10,565 nt of DNA, from contig JAAETV010000298.1 of the NCBI GenBank assembly GCA_024227975.1, positions 1-10,565 of the forward strand. The letters are read 5' to 3'. Position numbers and translations under genes: made by a program. The stretch is from Actinomycetes bacterium. Its GTDB lineage: Bacteria; Actinomycetota; Acidimicrobiia; Acidimicrobiales; SZUA-35. Below the pieces are notes generated by a model. It searched no databases. It had not been told where the DNA came from and saw only the letters and a program-made list of their open reading frames with translations. Below are positions 1 to 6,472 of the stretch, piece by piece; the stretch's first letter is position 1; the number at the start of each line of letters is the position of its first letter.

Positions 1-367
1 AGGTCTCAGGGTGGCTGACCCGATTCAGCTTGGCGCCCTCACCCGGGATCCACCGGTGGAGCGCCCAGCGGTATGGGTAGCCGCTGCCGGGTTCACCAAT
101 CGCTATTGGCTCGGGGATGGGTACCGGAAGCGATAGAGCCAGCCTTGGCAGCCAGGTGGCGTCCCGGTCGATCTGCCCTGTGGCCCAATGGATACGGGGG
201 AGGCGAACCACAAGGTCGTCGCCTAGGCGCCAGATGGCGTTGTCGGTGCCCCATGGCTCGACCTTGGTGAGCGGTTGGTCAGCGAGGTTGGGCATCTGTG
301 CAACGAGAAGGGTGCGTACTAGCGCCTCGTTGACATTGACTTCCTCATCGTGCATTCGTATCGTCAC
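1..367 (-). CDS. Aminoglycoside phosphotransferase family protein, C-terminal part beyond the left edge
   Basis: The minus-strand frame is open from 367 to the window edge (about 122 codons) and has no stop. The protein reads like the N-terminal lobe of the APH/choline-kinase-like family: it opens with MHDEEVNVNEALVRTLL, then shows WGTDNAIWRLGDDLVVRLPR around residues 34-53, IHWATGQ, and the aromatic stretch SGYPYRWALHRWIPGE. This is the nucleotide-binding lobe. The catalytic HGD-type and DxD segments would lie in the missing part. Family members phosphorylate small hydroxylated molecules; the substrate cannot be told, and many chromosomal members are not resistance enzymes. I chose GTG at 367 because AGGAG (378-382 on the complement) lies 10 bases upstream. 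The ATG at 355 is the alternative but sits too far from that site. Family is fairly sure; specificity unknown. Confidence 0.85.
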   Translation of the reverse strand, partial: MTIRMHDEEVNVNEALVRTLLVAQMPNLADQPLTKVEPWGTDNAIWRLGDDLVVRLPRIHWATGQIDRDATWLPRLALSLPVPIPEPIAIGEPGSGYPYRWALHRWIPGEGAKLNRVSHPET

Positions 368-406
368 GCCGAGGATTCTCCTGGCCTACAGAACGCGACG
401 CCAACG

Positions 407-412
407 ATTATC
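407..412 (-). promoter_or_regulatory. Possible -10 element of the phosphotransferase-family gene
   Basis: On the minus strand GATAAT matches the sigma70-type -10 consensus and lies about 40 bases upstream of the GTG start. No convincing -35 hexamer occurs at 16-18 bases; TTGAAC at 438-443 is too far away (25 bases). Weak call. The rest of the 169-base gap between the divergent genes (368-536) shows nothing else I can support. Confidence 0.25.
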
Positions 413-536
413 GCTCACCCCGCACCCTGGACCCCGCGTTCAAACGAGCGGCCAAGCATCGGCGGAATGGATTGCCGTTCGGGTGCCCACCTTCGAATCT
501 CAAGTCGTGCCAAACCGTCGGTGTCAGCGGTAGACC

Positions 537-1868
537 ATGACGGTTCCGCCCCGCGGCCCTGTACCGGAGACTCTCGGTTACTGTTCGTCGGTGGGCCTAT
601 CCACATTTCGGATCGTCGGGCGGTCGGCGGTGATCATCATGCTGTCGCTGGCAGGGTCAGCCTGTGTCTCGGGTCGAGGCGACTCCGCCACCACCGACGA
701 CACCACCGCCGAGATGGCGCCAATGCTGGAGATCGTTGGCGGGTCGCCTGAGATCTATTGCGACAATACCGAGCGGTTGGCAGGCGAAATCCACGGTGCC
801 GAACCCGGCGAGAACATCGTGCTTTCCTCCCCACAGCCGATCCAACTGTCAGCCGAGCAATTGAACGCCACCGCCGATGCGGACGGTGTCTATCGGCTGA
901 CCTGGCGATGCGGTCCTACCGAGGTAGGCCAGCCCTGGGAGCTGAGAGTCCAAGGCCAGGACAGCGGCCGCCGAGCCACCGTGTTCGTCACCGGAACCAT
1001 CATCGATCCCGACATCGTCGACACCCTGGTGATCACCTTGGTCGAGGACACTTTCGTCTGCGACGGAAGCTCAAGAGACCTCGGCGAGCTATCCAACGCC
1101 ACTGCGTGGGAGGCGGTGGCCTTCACCGCCGAGCGGGCCGATGACCTGGTCGATGGCAACACCAGCGCCGAGGGCCATCTGACGCTCACGTGGCAGTGCT
1201 CACCTGACGAGGCAACAACGTGGCAGGTCACGGCTCGTGGTCTCCAGTCAGACCGGATCGGCGAGTTCACCATCGTCGGTGTGGCTCCGTCGCCCGAGGA
1301 GCTATTGACCCCGACCGTCCAAGTCAACGAGGACCCGTTCCTCTGTGACGACGGGAGCAGGGTCTTCGCCACACTGTCGGGCTTCCTGCCCGACGAAACC
1401 GTCGACTTCGTCTCACCCCAAGCCTCCGGCCTGAGGGAGGGACACGCCAACCATTCCGGCGACCTGCCCCTCCGGTGGACCTGCGGAGCGGCCGACGCCG
1501 GCACCGTCTGGGAACTGACCGCCACCGGCGCTCAGTCTCGGCGCAGCGTCACCTTTGCCTTGGCAGGAGCAGCGGCACCGCCAGCCCCCGACCCGATCGT
1601 GACCATCACCGAAGACCCGTTCCAATGCGACGACACCACCCGGTTCTTCGCCACCATCAGCGGCTTCACATCACGCGAGTTCGTCGACTTCACCTCACCC
1701 CAGGCCGAACACCTCCGCCAGGGCCAGGCCGACGAGACCGGCGTCCTCCAGGTTCGATGGACCTGCGGTGCCGACGGCATCGACCAGATATGGGACATCA
1801 CCGCCACCGGCGCCACCTCGCAGCGCGAGGTCTCGTTCAAGATCACTGGAACCGCCCCCCAAGAATGA
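537..1868 (+). CDS. Exported four-repeat protein with paired cysteines, putative lipoprotein
   Basis: I do not recognise a named family. The N-terminus has a hydrophobic stretch, AVIIMLSLAGSAC, at residues 31-43. It could be a signal peptide with C43 as a lipidation site, although the -3 residue is Gly, not the usual Leu/Val/Ile. Four tandem modules follow at about residues 62-154, 163-248, 258-344 and 352-438. Each has an early Cys (75, 175, 270, 364), mostly in the context FxCD, and a second Cys in a WxC motif (125, 221, 316, 410). Spacing is 50 residues in the first module and exactly 46 in the other three. Each module then continues with W-[EDQ]-x-[TR] and a closing beta-rich FxxxG. This fits Ig-like beta domains with one disulfide each outside the cell. 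The start is uncertain: GTG at 591 gives a more typical signal peptide. The gene diverges from the kinase-like gene and precedes the MFS gene by 124 bases. Confidence 0.75.
   Translation: MTVPPRGPVPETLGYCSSVGLSTFRIVGRSAVIIMLSLAGSACVSGRGDSATTDDTTAEMAPMLEIVGGSPEIYCDNTERLAGEIHGAEPGENIVLSSPQPIQLSAEQLNATADADGVYRLTWRCGPTEVGQPWELRVQGQDSGRRATVFVTGTIIDPDIVDTLVITLVEDTFVCDGSSRDLGELSNATAWEAVAFTAERADDLVDGNTSAEGHLTLTWQCSPDEATTWQVTARGLQSDRIGEFTIVGVAPSPEELLTPTVQVNEDPFLCDDGSRVFATLSGFLPDETVDFVSPQASGLREGHANHSGDLPLRWTCGAADAGTVWELTATGAQSRRSVTFALAGAAAPPAPDPIVTITEDPFQCDDTTRFFATISGFTSREFVDFTSPQAEHLRQGQADETGVLQVRWTCGADGIDQIWDITATGATSQREVSFKITGTAPQE
1308..1850. repeat. Tandem domain repeats 3 and 4 of the four-repeat protein
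   Basis: Repeats 3 (about 1308-1568) and 4 (about 1590-1850) have a 282-bp period measured between their first cysteine codons. They are visibly similar at DNA level, for example GACCCGTTC followed by TGYGACGAC, and GTCGACTTC followed by CTCACCCCA. Repeats 1 and 2 (about 720-998 and 1023-1280) are recognisable only in protein. This suggests that 3 and 4 come from the more recent duplication. Confidence 0.7.
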
Positions 1869-1907
1869 CCGGCCCTCGGCCCTCACTGTCGCCGGCGGTT
1901 GCTTGCT

Positions 1908-1923
1908 GGTCCGCCGACGGACC
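1908..1923. terminator. Inverted repeat after the four-repeat gene
   Basis: GGTCCG (1908-1913) and CGGACC (1918-1923) are perfect 6-bp arms around a CCGA loop, 40 bases after the TGA of the upstream gene. No T-run follows. It may be a GC-rich terminator hairpin or one of a cluster of operator-like palindromes ahead of the MFS gene. Confidence 0.35.
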
Positions 1924-1957
1924 GTCTAGCGCCCCGCTCTCACCCCCGACCTGGCTG

Positions 1958-1969
1958 GGGTCTAGACCC
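1958..1969. promoter_or_regulatory. Perfect 12-bp palindrome upstream of the MFS gene
   Basis: GGGTCTAGACCC is a perfect palindrome 24 bases before the MFS start. It is flanked by CCTGG (1950-1954) and CCAGG (1974-1978), which can pair with each other. A repressor operator is one reading, since exporter genes are often controlled by a local regulator, but no regulator gene is adjacent here. Confidence 0.35.
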
Positions 1970-1985
1970 GTGTCCAGGACTAGCG

Positions 1986-2000
1986 TTGTCCGATGGACAA
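1986..2000. promoter_or_regulatory. Inverted repeat spanning the MFS start codon
   Basis: TTGTCC (1986-1991) and GGACAA (1995-2000) are perfect arms around GAT, so the ATG start at 1993-1995 sits in the loop and arm. It could bind a protein or form an RNA hairpin that limits initiation. A related GTCC-A-GGAC lies at 1972-1980. Confidence 0.35.
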
Positions 2001-3321
2001 TGGTGGATCGGCGCTGCTCGAACGATTCCCGGCGATGTCATCGTGGGATTTCCGCCGGATCTTCGTCAATGGCTTCTTCACCACCGGTTCACGCTGGGCT
2101 CAGGTCTTGGCCCGAGGGTGGCTGGTCCACGAACTGAGCGGGGGCTCGACGGGGGCCGTCGGCATCGTGACGTTCGCCAGCTTCATCCCCTTCGTCGTTG
2201 TCGGCCCCTTCGCCGGAGCCATTGCCGACCGCTTCAATCGGCGCCGGCTCTTGATCTGGGCCACCGTGTTCGGCGTGGCCGGCGCCACCGTGCTGGCCAC
2301 CATCACCATCGCCGACATCGTCGAGGTGTGGCATGTGGTAGTGCTGGCCTTCGCAACCGGGTCGGCTCAAGCCGCCACCGTCCCTACCCGTCAGGCTCTC
2401 ATCGCCAACGTGGTCCCGACCGAGCACCTGCTCAACGCCATTGCCCTCGGTGGTATCTCCCAACATGGTTCACGAGTGATCGGGCCCCTCTTCGGAGCCG
2501 CCTTCCTGAACACCTTGGGTGCCGGCTCGGTCTTCCTGGTATCGGCCGTGCTACTCGTCTTCGGGCTGATCGAGGCGATACGCATTCGCTACCGCCCAGC
2601 CCGCGACAGCGCCACCGACATCGCCGACAGCACCCAAGGCAACGATGAGCTCCTCAGCACCGTGGCCCGCCGACTGGTTGGTGATCTTGCGTCAGCCGGC
2701 CGTTATGTCAGGGCCGACCGGCGCCTCCTCACCGCGATTGGTCTCGTTGGCGCCCATTGCAGTCTCACCATGGCCTTCGACTCGATGATGCCGGCCCTGT
2801 CGGAGAAGGTCGGGGGATCGGCCACCCTCTACAGCGCCATCCTGATTGGGCTGGGTGCCGGTGCCATCGCCGGCACCATCACCGTGTCCCAGCTGCGACG
2901 GGATCGCACCAGGGGAGCAATCTTCGCCGGCGTCGGTTTCGGGTCCGGCTTGGCCATGGCGATCATGGGAGCCGCCGTCACCCCGATTGGCGTCGTCATC
3001 GGGGCGATACTGGCCGGCCTGACCCAGGCCAGCTACATGACGATGTCGGCCTCCCTGGTTCAGAGCATCGTGTCCGATGAGTACCGGGGGCGAGTCATGT
3101 CGTTCTACATCATGATCGCGGCCGGCCACATGGCCATTCTCAATCTCGGCTACGGACGGCTGGCCGAGATCATCGACGTTCGGATACTGCTGGTCGTTCC
3201 TGGCCTGGCCTGGATTCTGGTCCTGGGAGTCGCCCTCGGCTCGATGGGTGAGGTCAGGTCCTTGGTCCGACGAGGCCGTTTCACCTCGATGGCAGAGGCC
3301 CTACCGCTGAGAGCCAGCTAG
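1993..3321 (+). CDS. MFS transporter, EntS/DHA3-like exporter
   Basis: This 442-residue integral membrane protein has the length and layout of the 12-helix MFS_3 (enterobactin exporter EntS-like) group. Residues 71-85, GPFAGAIADRFNRRR, form the motif A loop between helices 2 and 3. PTRQALIANVVP at 131-142 and EYRGRVMSFYIM around 363-374 are further family hallmarks. A central charged loop near residues 198-245 separates the two six-helix halves. Members of the group use the proton gradient to export small hydrophobic molecules, siderophores or drugs; the substrate is not predictable here and no biosynthetic genes are adjacent. AGGA at 1976-1979 is a weak ribosome site 13 bases before ATG 1993; ATG 2035 (MSSWDFRRIF) is an alternative start. 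Its 3' end converges on the next gene with 7 bases between them. Confidence 0.9.
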   Translation: MDNGGSALLERFPAMSSWDFRRIFVNGFFTTGSRWAQVLARGWLVHELSGGSTGAVGIVTFASFIPFVVVGPFAGAIADRFNRRRLLIWATVFGVAGATVLATITIADIVEVWHVVVLAFATGSAQAATVPTRQALIANVVPTEHLLNAIALGGISQHGSRVIGPLFGAAFLNTLGAGSVFLVSAVLLVFGLIEAIRIRYRPARDSATDIADSTQGNDELLSTVARRLVGDLASAGRYVRADRRLLTAIGLVGAHCSLTMAFDSMMPALSEKVGGSATLYSAILIGLGAGAIAGTITVSQLRRDRTRGAIFAGVGFGSGLAMAIMGAAVTPIGVVIGAILAGLTQASYMTMSASLVQSIVSDEYRGRVMSFYIMIAAGHMAILNLGYGRLAEIIDVRILLVVPGLAWILVLGVALGSMGEVRSLVRRGRFTSMAEALPLRAS

Positions 3322-3348
3322 TTCCCGCCTATTCCAGGCGCCTGAACT
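3320..3348. terminator. Imperfect hairpin at the convergent MFS / membrane-protein junction
   Basis: Outer arms AGTTC (3320-3324) and GAACT (3344-3348) enclose inner arms CGCCT (3326-3330) and AGGCG (3336-3340) with an ATTCC loop, giving a 10-bp stem with a small internal bulge. It overlaps both TAG stop codons (3319-3321 plus, 3331-3329 minus). Probable bidirectional terminator without a T-run. Confidence 0.45.
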
Positions 3349-4222
3349 GCTTCGTTGGGGGGTCGAAAGTGGTCAGGCTCTGACACCCCCGCAACCTCAA
3401 TCCCATGCCGGAATCATCGATCTCCAACACGGCCGGGCCTTGCCCGCTGGCGGCGACATCACGCAGCGAGGCGCCCCGGAAAGCGACGACCCTCTCCCAG
3501 AGACACCCGTCGGGAACCTGCCAGGTGCCGGGGGCAAGGTCACCGGCCCCGTAGTCACCGTTGGTGATGGGTGCTGTCGGATCGGCCCTGGGTGTCCAGC
3601 GTTGCCATTGGCCACAGCCGATGCCGGCTGTGAACCAGTCCGGCTCGATCCCATCGATTGTCACCAGAAGGCGGCCTCCGGAGATGTACTCCTCGCCGAT
3701 CACCTGACCTTGGCGGGTCCTCTTCATCACCCGCCACAGCTGATAGTCACACTCATCGACCTCACCGACTGTGGAGTACAACCCAGGCTCTAGTTGGCCT
3801 TGGATAGTCCTCATGTAGGCAGGGACAGAAAGCGACTCGAGTCGCTCGTCCTCTTCGAACAGGGGCTGACGGGGAGCGATGTCTCGGTCCCGAGCCGCGA
3901 CCCGGGGGTCGGGGTCGTCGCCAATCGAGTAGGTCCCCGAGATCCAGCGGGTGGCGGTCGACGAAGCAGCGGACGAGTCCTCAGCAAAGCCAAGCTCGGT
4001 TGGAAGGGCAGACGCTTCCTCGTTGGCGTCGATCAACTCCTCGAGGATGGCGGCTGCTTGGGCTGCACTGGCGGCCTCAGCTTCCGCGAATGAGCTCTCG
4101 ACGGTCGTTACGGGGGAGGCTTCCACAGGCTTTTCTGTTGGTTGGGGGGCGAGGCCCCAGGCGTAGCTCATCGTGGCGTACATCGACCATAGGAACACCC
4201 CGACACCAATCAGTCTCGCCAT
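3329..4222 (-). CDS. Membrane-anchored extracellular protein with a duplicated two-cysteine module
   Basis: Numbering below follows the longer frame from TTG 4243. The protein has one N-terminal membrane segment (ARLIGVGVFLWSMYATMSYAWG, about residues 9-30), acting as signal anchor or uncleaved signal. A low-complexity Ala/Glu region (about 40-95) comes next, then a duplicated C-terminal module. Copy 1 (about 151-213) has PGLY, C165, YQLWRV, LVTIDG and GCG with C210. Copy 2 (about 236-290) has PGTW, C247, LWERVV, LEIDDSG and GCQ with C287. The PGxY/W - C - W-R-V - IDD/G - GC order is a module I have seen in secreted actinobacterial proteins of unknown function; each copy probably forms one disulfide. 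I chose ATG 4222 (297 residues), which has GGAG 15 bases upstream; TTG 4243 lacks a visible ribosome site. It diverges from the deacylase gene and converges with the MFS gene. No function can be assigned. Confidence 0.75.
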   Translation of the reverse strand: MARLIGVGVFLWSMYATMSYAWGLAPQPTEKPVEASPVTTVESSFAEAEAASAAQAAAILEELIDANEEASALPTELGFAEDSSAASSTATRWISGTYSIGDDPDPRVAARDRDIAPRQPLFEEDERLESLSVPAYMRTIQGQLEPGLYSTVGEVDECDYQLWRVMKRTRQGQVIGEEYISGGRLLVTIDGIEPDWFTAGIGCGQWQRWTPRADPTAPITNGDYGAGDLAPGTWQVPDGCLWERVVAFRGASLRDVAASGQGPAVLEIDDSGMGLRLRGCQSLTTFDPPTKQFRRLE

Positions 4223-4322
4223 AGATTCGTGATCGGACTCCAAGGCCGCTTTGTGAGCGAGAAACCGATGGTTGGGCCGAATTGCATGGAACCGGAGACC
4301 GAGGGGCTACGGTCACTGCTCG

Positions 4323-4826
4323 ATGAGCTCCGAAACCGCTGACAATCACCTCCCGGCCAGCGCCAAGCGAGTGGTGGAGGCGGCGGCCGATCATGGGGTC
4401 GAGATCGATGTCGTCGAGTTCCCGGCCGGGACCCGGACAGCGATCGATGCCGCCAGCGCCGTCGGCTGCGCCGTTGACCAGATCGTCAAGTCGATGATCT
4501 TCGACGCCAACGGTGAGGTGGTGTTGGCCCTCACCAGCGGCATCAACCAGGTCGACCCCGATGCCCTGGCCACCATGGCTAAGGCCCCTCGCTGTGGACG
4601 GGCCGACCCCGAACAGGTGCGAGCGGCGACGGGCTACGCCATCGGCGGGGTACCCCCCTTTGGTCACGATCACCCGGTACGGACCTGGATCGATCCCCAC
4701 CTGTTGGACTTCGATGAACTGTGGGCGGCCGCTGGAACCCCTCGCCATGTCTTCGCCATCACCCCTCAGGCCTTGATGGACCTGACCGGAGCCGACCCCC
4801 AGCCATTCACGGTCACCGGCGGCTGA
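4323..4826 (+). CDS. YbaK/ProX-type aminoacyl-tRNA deacylase domain protein
   Basis: The 167-residue protein matches the YbaK/EbsC/ProXp family in length and motifs. It has the N-terminal helix with SAKRVVEAAADHGVEIDVVEF and the conserved lysine in VDQIVKSMIF (K56). LALTSGINQVD follows, then GYAIGGVPPFGHDHPVRTWID (about 104-124), the Gly/Pro-rich loop lining the substrate pocket. It ends with LWAAAGTPRHVFAITP. Family members hydrolyse mischarged tRNAs such as Cys-tRNA(Pro) or Ala-tRNA(Pro) in the cytoplasm. Which amino acid is removed cannot be told. I chose ATG 4323 over an upstream TTG (4272), because the family starts here and the extra residues look unrelated. The methyltransferase gene follows after 4 bases, so the two are probably cotranscribed. 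Confidence 0.9.
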   Translation: MSSETADNHLPASAKRVVEAAADHGVEIDVVEFPAGTRTAIDAASAVGCAVDQIVKSMIFDANGEVVLALTSGINQVDPDALATMAKAPRCGRADPEQVRAATGYAIGGVPPFGHDHPVRTWIDPHLLDFDELWAAAGTPRHVFAITPQALMDLTGADPQPFTVTGG

Positions 4827-4830
4827 ACCC

Positions 4831-5475
4831 ATGGCGGGACGGGACGAGGTCGAGCCCGTCGATGAGGTCGGCCTGGGTCCCCACCCCGGCCCTTGGCCCG
4901 ACGATCCCCGGCTCGATCCCGACCTACTGGCTGAGGGAGATCGGCGAAATGTCGTCGATCGCTATCGCTACTGGACCGTCGAGGCCATCCGGGCCGATCT
5001 CGATCAGTACCGCCACCCCTTCCATGTCGTCATCGAGAACTGGCAGCATGACCTCAATATCGGGACTGTGGTCCGCACGGCGAACGCCTTCCTGGCGGCC
5101 GAGGTACACATCGTCGGCCGGCGACGCTGGAATCGGCGCGGCGCCATGGTCACCGACCGCTACCAGCACATCCGCCATCACCCTGGCCCCGAAGAGCTCG
5201 TCCAGTGGGCGGTCGAGCACGATCTGGTCCTGATCGGGATCGACAATCTCCCCGGTTCGGTCCCACTGGAATCCGAGCCCTTGCCTCGGCACTGTGCCCT
5301 CGTCTTCGGTCAGGAAGGCCCTGGATTGTCAGAGGCCATGAGGGCGGTGTTGACCCAGTGTTGTTCTATCGCCCAGTACGGGTCGACCCGGTCGATCAAT
5401 GCTGGCGTGGCAGCCGGGATCGCCATGCATACCTGGATCGTCCAACACGGCGATCCCCCACCCCGAGAATCTTGA
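4831..5475 (+). CDS. SpoU/TrmH-family RNA 2'-O-ribose methyltransferase
   Basis: This 214-residue protein carries the three SPOUT (SpoU) motifs in order. Motif 1 is NIGTVVRTANAF at residues 76-87, with the conserved Asn and Arg (N76, R82). Motif 2 is ALVFGQEGPGLS at 156-167, with E162. Motif 3 is STRSINAGVAAGIAMHTW at 185-202, with N190. These build the trefoil knot that binds S-adenosylmethionine and places a methyl group on a ribose 2'-OH of tRNA or rRNA. An N-terminal tail of about 60 residues precedes the knot domain and may help RNA binding. It is not the long L30e-type extension of 23S-specific RlmB enzymes, so a tRNA or unassigned target is open. It lies 4 bases after the deacylase gene, and both could act on tRNA. 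Confidence 0.9.
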   Translation: MAGRDEVEPVDEVGLGPHPGPWPDDPRLDPDLLAEGDRRNVVDRYRYWTVEAIRADLDQYRHPFHVVIENWQHDLNIGTVVRTANAFLAAEVHIVGRRRWNRRGAMVTDRYQHIRHHPGPEELVQWAVEHDLVLIGIDNLPGSVPLESEPLPRHCALVFGQEGPGLSEAMRAVLTQCCSIAQYGSTRSINAGVAAGIAMHTWIVQHGDPPPRES

Positions 5476-5496
5476 GGTGCCCGAACGGGCTCCTCA
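5473..5496. terminator. Palindromic double-stop hairpin between convergent genes
   Basis: Arms TGAGG-T-GCCC (5473-5482) and GGGC-T-CCTCA (5487-5496) pair around a GAAC loop. They form nine base pairs plus one T-T mismatch. The first TGA is the stop of the methyltransferase; the reverse complement of the last TCA is the TGA stop of the opposing gene. Without a T-run this fits a GC-rich bidirectional terminator. Confidence 0.65.
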
Positions 5497-6120
5497 CCCC
5501 AGGAGGCGGCGGCGTAGATCGGCCACGCTGAACCGCGACCGGTTCCGCTGAGGGGAGCCTCGACCCCTGACCACCCTCTTCAGGATCTGCTCGAGAGCCA
5601 CGGCCCCGGCCAGGGCGATCGCCAGCAATACGACAATGCTCAGCAGCTGGTTCACGATGGGAGGCAGCTCCCGGGAGGGCTCGGCCAGGAGCTCATCGCT
5701 GAAGGTTTCGACCGCATCGACCGATGACGCTTTGGATCGAGCAGCAGCCAGGGCTCGCAGGTGGGCAGCATCGAACTCGTCGATGACGTGAGCTTCGAAC
5801 CCGCCCTCGACCGGGAAGACAATGGCGGCGTCAGCGTCGCTCGCCTCCTGGACCCGGCGGGCAAAAGCAACCGGATCGGGCTGGGGGTCGAGGGGAGCGA
5901 CGACAACCAATCGAAGGCCCCGGGCCCGCGCCTGCTGGACAATGGTGGCTATCGATTCCTCATCGATGTCGTTTCGACCTCGAGCGACGAAGACTCCGTC
6001 GAGGGCCGCTTCCTCGGCCACCAAGGTAGGAGATTCAGCGGCGGCGGGGGGCACAACCGTGGTGCTTGGCAGCGCCAGCAACGTCCCAACGAGCAGGGCG
6101 GCGAGCACGCTCCGCTTCAC
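5494..6120 (-). CDS. Secreted or anchored TPM/Rv1476-like single-pass membrane protein
   Basis: From GTG 6120 the protein has 208 residues. It starts with a classic signal peptide (MKRSVLAALLVGTLLALPSTTVVPPAAA, cleavage near residue 28). A soluble domain at about 35-140 contains LDGVFVARGRNDIDEESIATIV, then ARARGLRLVVVAPLDP and AAIVFPVEGGFEAHV. Next comes a membrane helix at 156-178 (VNQLLSIVVLLAIALAGAVAL) and a basic tail ending DLRRRLLG. The alternating helix/strand order resembles the TPM fold and the mycobacterial Rv1476-type membrane proteins; this is a resemblance by eye, not a confirmed hit. The acidic metal-site residues of active TPM enzymes are not obvious. The frame extends upstream to 6276, but there it overlaps the coiled-coil gene and encodes nothing signal-like; TTG 6141 is another possible start. 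It is the last gene of the minus unit, 31 bases after the coiled-coil gene. Confidence 0.75.
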   Translation of the reverse strand: MKRSVLAALLVGTLLALPSTTVVPPAAAESPTLVAEEAALDGVFVARGRNDIDEESIATIVQQARARGLRLVVVAPLDPQPDPVAFARRVQEASDADAAIVFPVEGGFEAHVIDEFDAAHLRALAAARSKASSVDAVETFSDELLAEPSRELPPIVNQLLSIVVLLAIALAGAVALEQILKRVVRGRGSPQRNRSRFSVADLRRRLLG

Positions 6121-6151
6121 CCGATGACCAGTGGGGGTCAACGGGACGAGG

Positions 6152-6457
6152 TCAGCCGAGCAGGAACTTCCTCGTCTTGGCATGGATCTCATCGTAGGCG
6201 GTATAGAACTCATCGAAGGCCACGGCTTCATCGGCGTCGTCGCGGTAGACGTAGATATTGCCTTGCTCATGGACACGAAGATCGCGATCGAAGTCCTCGT
6301 CGTCCATTGTCTCCAGTTGATTCTGGAGATGGTGGAGTCGGTCGAGCTCCTGGCGCAAGACGGCGATCTCCCGCCTCAGTGCTTCCATCTCATCGGGCTC
6401 GCCGTCGGCGCAGATCAGTTCGTCGGATCGGACTACGAGGTGCTCCACCCGAATCAA
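6152..6457 (-). CDS. Small acidic coiled-coil protein, unknown function
   Basis: The 101-residue cytoplasmic protein is rich in Glu and Asp. Residues 22-50 (DEMEALRREIAVLRQELDRLHHLQNQLE) have the heptad spacing of leucines expected of a coiled coil. A second half, VYRDDADEAVAFDEFYTAYDEIHAKTRKFLLG, looks helical and well conserved in style. I do not recognise a family. The TTG start at 6457 is supported by AGGGGG (6467-6472 on the complement), nine bases upstream; GTG 6448 is less well placed. It lies between the MBL hydrolase gene (65 bases upstream) and the TPM-like gene (31 bases downstream) on the same strand, so an operon is likely. Its coding character and ribosome site make a real gene probable. 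Confidence 0.7.
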   Translation of the reverse strand: MIRVEHLVVRSDELICADGEPDEMEALRREIAVLRQELDRLHHLQNQLETMDDEDFDRDLRVHEQGNIYVYRDDADEAVAFDEFYTAYDEIHAKTRKFLLG

Positions 6458-6472
6458 TCGGCACCACCCCCT

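Noticed and set aside
491..500. TTCGAATCT resembling a tRNA T-loop
   Set aside because: The bases on either side (CCACC and CTCAA) do not pair into a T-stem, and no anticodon or acceptor stem can be built around it.
117..533. Plus-strand open frame of 138 codons at the left edge
   Set aside because: It runs antisense to the kinase-like gene, whose protein has clear family sequence, and its own product is Arg/Ser/Pro-rich without a domain.
890..1525. Minus-strand open frame of 211 codons within the four-repeat gene
   Set aside because: The plus frame shows a conserved repeat pattern with cysteines. The antisense reading has only Ser/Arg/Val low complexity.
4077..4832. Long minus-strand open frame of 251 codons
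   Set aside because: It lies antisense to the deacylase, which has clear family motifs. The predicted protein is Gly/Arg/His-rich with no recognisable domain, typical of high-GC shadow frames.
6121..6276. 52-codon upstream extension of the TPM-like frame
   Set aside because: It overlaps the coiled-coil gene out of frame, and the residues (Ser/Met/Thr/Pro low complexity) precede a complete signal peptide.
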